Shown piece by piece: positions 5,469 to 5,882 of a stretch of DNA of 5,882 nt (position 1 is the stretch's first letter; each line of letters starts with the position of its first letter). The DNA comes from Xanthobacteraceae bacterium (GTDB lineage Bacteria > Pseudomonadota > Alphaproteobacteria > Rhizobiales > Xanthobacteraceae): assembly GCA_030039655.1 (NCBI GenBank), contig JASHVC010000694.1, forward strand, positions 1 to 5,882. The letters run 5' to 3'. The notes under the pieces are model-generated. The model did not search any database. It worked only from the letters and a program-made list of their open reading frames with translations, and had not been told where the DNA came from. The position numbers were made by a program, and so were the translations under genes.

Positions 5469-5882
5469 GCACGGCCGCCATCGCAGCGCGCACCAGTCCG
5501 GGTATTCGCGTTCACGCCAGCCTGCGGCGCGACCGCCGCTGGGCGCTGATCACCTCCTATGTGTTTCTGATCATCTTCGCCATCTTCTTTCTGATTCCGC
5601 CCTATTACATGGTCGTCACCGCGTTCAAGAGCGACGCCGAGGTGGCGCGCATGGCGACCAATCCGTGGATCATCGCCGACGGAATCACCCTCGACCAATT
5701 CCGGATACTGCTGACGCAGACGACGTTTCTGACATTTTTCAAGAATACTGTGATCGTCACGCTGTGCGTGGTTGCCATCACCATGGTGGTCAGCGTGCTC
5801 GCCGCTTTCTCGCTCGGCCGCATGCGGTTCTGGGGTTCGAGCATCCTGGCGACCGGCATTTTCCTGACCTACCTGGTGCCTG
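5465..5882 (+). CDS. Carbohydrate ABC transporter permease, MalG/UgpE type, N-terminal 139 residues (continues past the right edge)
   Basis: This is the second membrane subunit of the importer, cut by the window end; the frame is open to position 5881 with no stop, and the family is usually about 270-300 residues. A basic N-terminal stretch (RRDRRW, 21-26) precedes the first membrane helix at about 27-45. Then come the typical short periplasmic segment with FKSDAEV (54-60) and a loop with NPWII and LDQF. A second helix starts at NTVIVTL (94-100), and AAFSLGRMRFWGS (113-125) corresponds to the conserved family stretch before the third helix. The EAA loop is outside the window. ATG 5465 overlaps the previous stop as ATGA, and AGGGAA (5454-5459) five bases upstream serves as ribosome site. 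The remaining half and probably the ATPase gene should lie to the right. Confidence 0.92.
   Translation, partial: MSTAAIAARTSPGIRVHASLRRDRRWALITSYVFLIIFAIFFLIPPYYMVVTAFKSDAEVARMATNPWIIADGITLDQFRILLTQTTFLTFFKNTVIVTLCVVAITMVVSVLAAFSLGRMRFWGSSILATGIFLTYLVP

Overview
The window looks like chromosomal DNA from an alphaproteobacterium of the Hyphomicrobiales, most likely near Bradyrhizobium, Rhodopseudomonas or Xanthobacteraceae. This rests on the high GC content and strong third-position G/C bias, on the type of alpha-2-macroglobulin and Tat-exported sugar-binding protein, and on an intercistronic palindrome of a kind I remember as common between genes in that group. The assignment comes from recognising the families, not from a database search.

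Layout. (1) Positions 1-916, minus strand: the first 305 residues of a secreted bacterial alpha-2-macroglobulin-like protein that runs off the left edge, with a good ribosome binding site and a candidate promoter. (2) Positions 917-1374: no convincing gene; it holds divergent promoter-like sequences. (3) Positions 1375-1451: a complete tRNA-Arg with anticodon TCT and an encoded CCA end. (4) Positions 1720-2103: a small exported DUF1330 protein followed by a strong hairpin terminator. (5) Positions 2104-3030: mostly non-coding, with a long-loop inverted repeat followed by a T tract, a likely small membrane protein near 2618-2746, a short open minus-strand tail and two competing hairpins. (6) Positions 3031-5882: the start of a carbohydrate-uptake (CUT1-type) ABC transporter operon. 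It has a Tat-exported solute-binding protein, a MalF/UgpA-like permease and the first 139 residues of a MalG/UgpE-like permease that runs off the right edge.

How the parts work together. The three operon genes form the periplasmic receptor and the two membrane subunits of one importer. The permeases overlap by four bases (ATGA). The receptor is separated from them by a roughly 100-base palindromic repeat that could protect the receptor mRNA and keep the receptor more abundant than the membrane subunits. The ATPase is not in the window and is expected downstream or elsewhere. The transported sugar cannot be read from the sequence. The other genes look independent of the operon.

Both edge genes lack a stop codon inside the window, so a search that demands complete ORFs misses them. 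I see no phage, transposase, CRISPR array, toxin-antitoxin pair or defence system. The most interesting items are regulatory structures and small ORFs, not a new multi-gene system.
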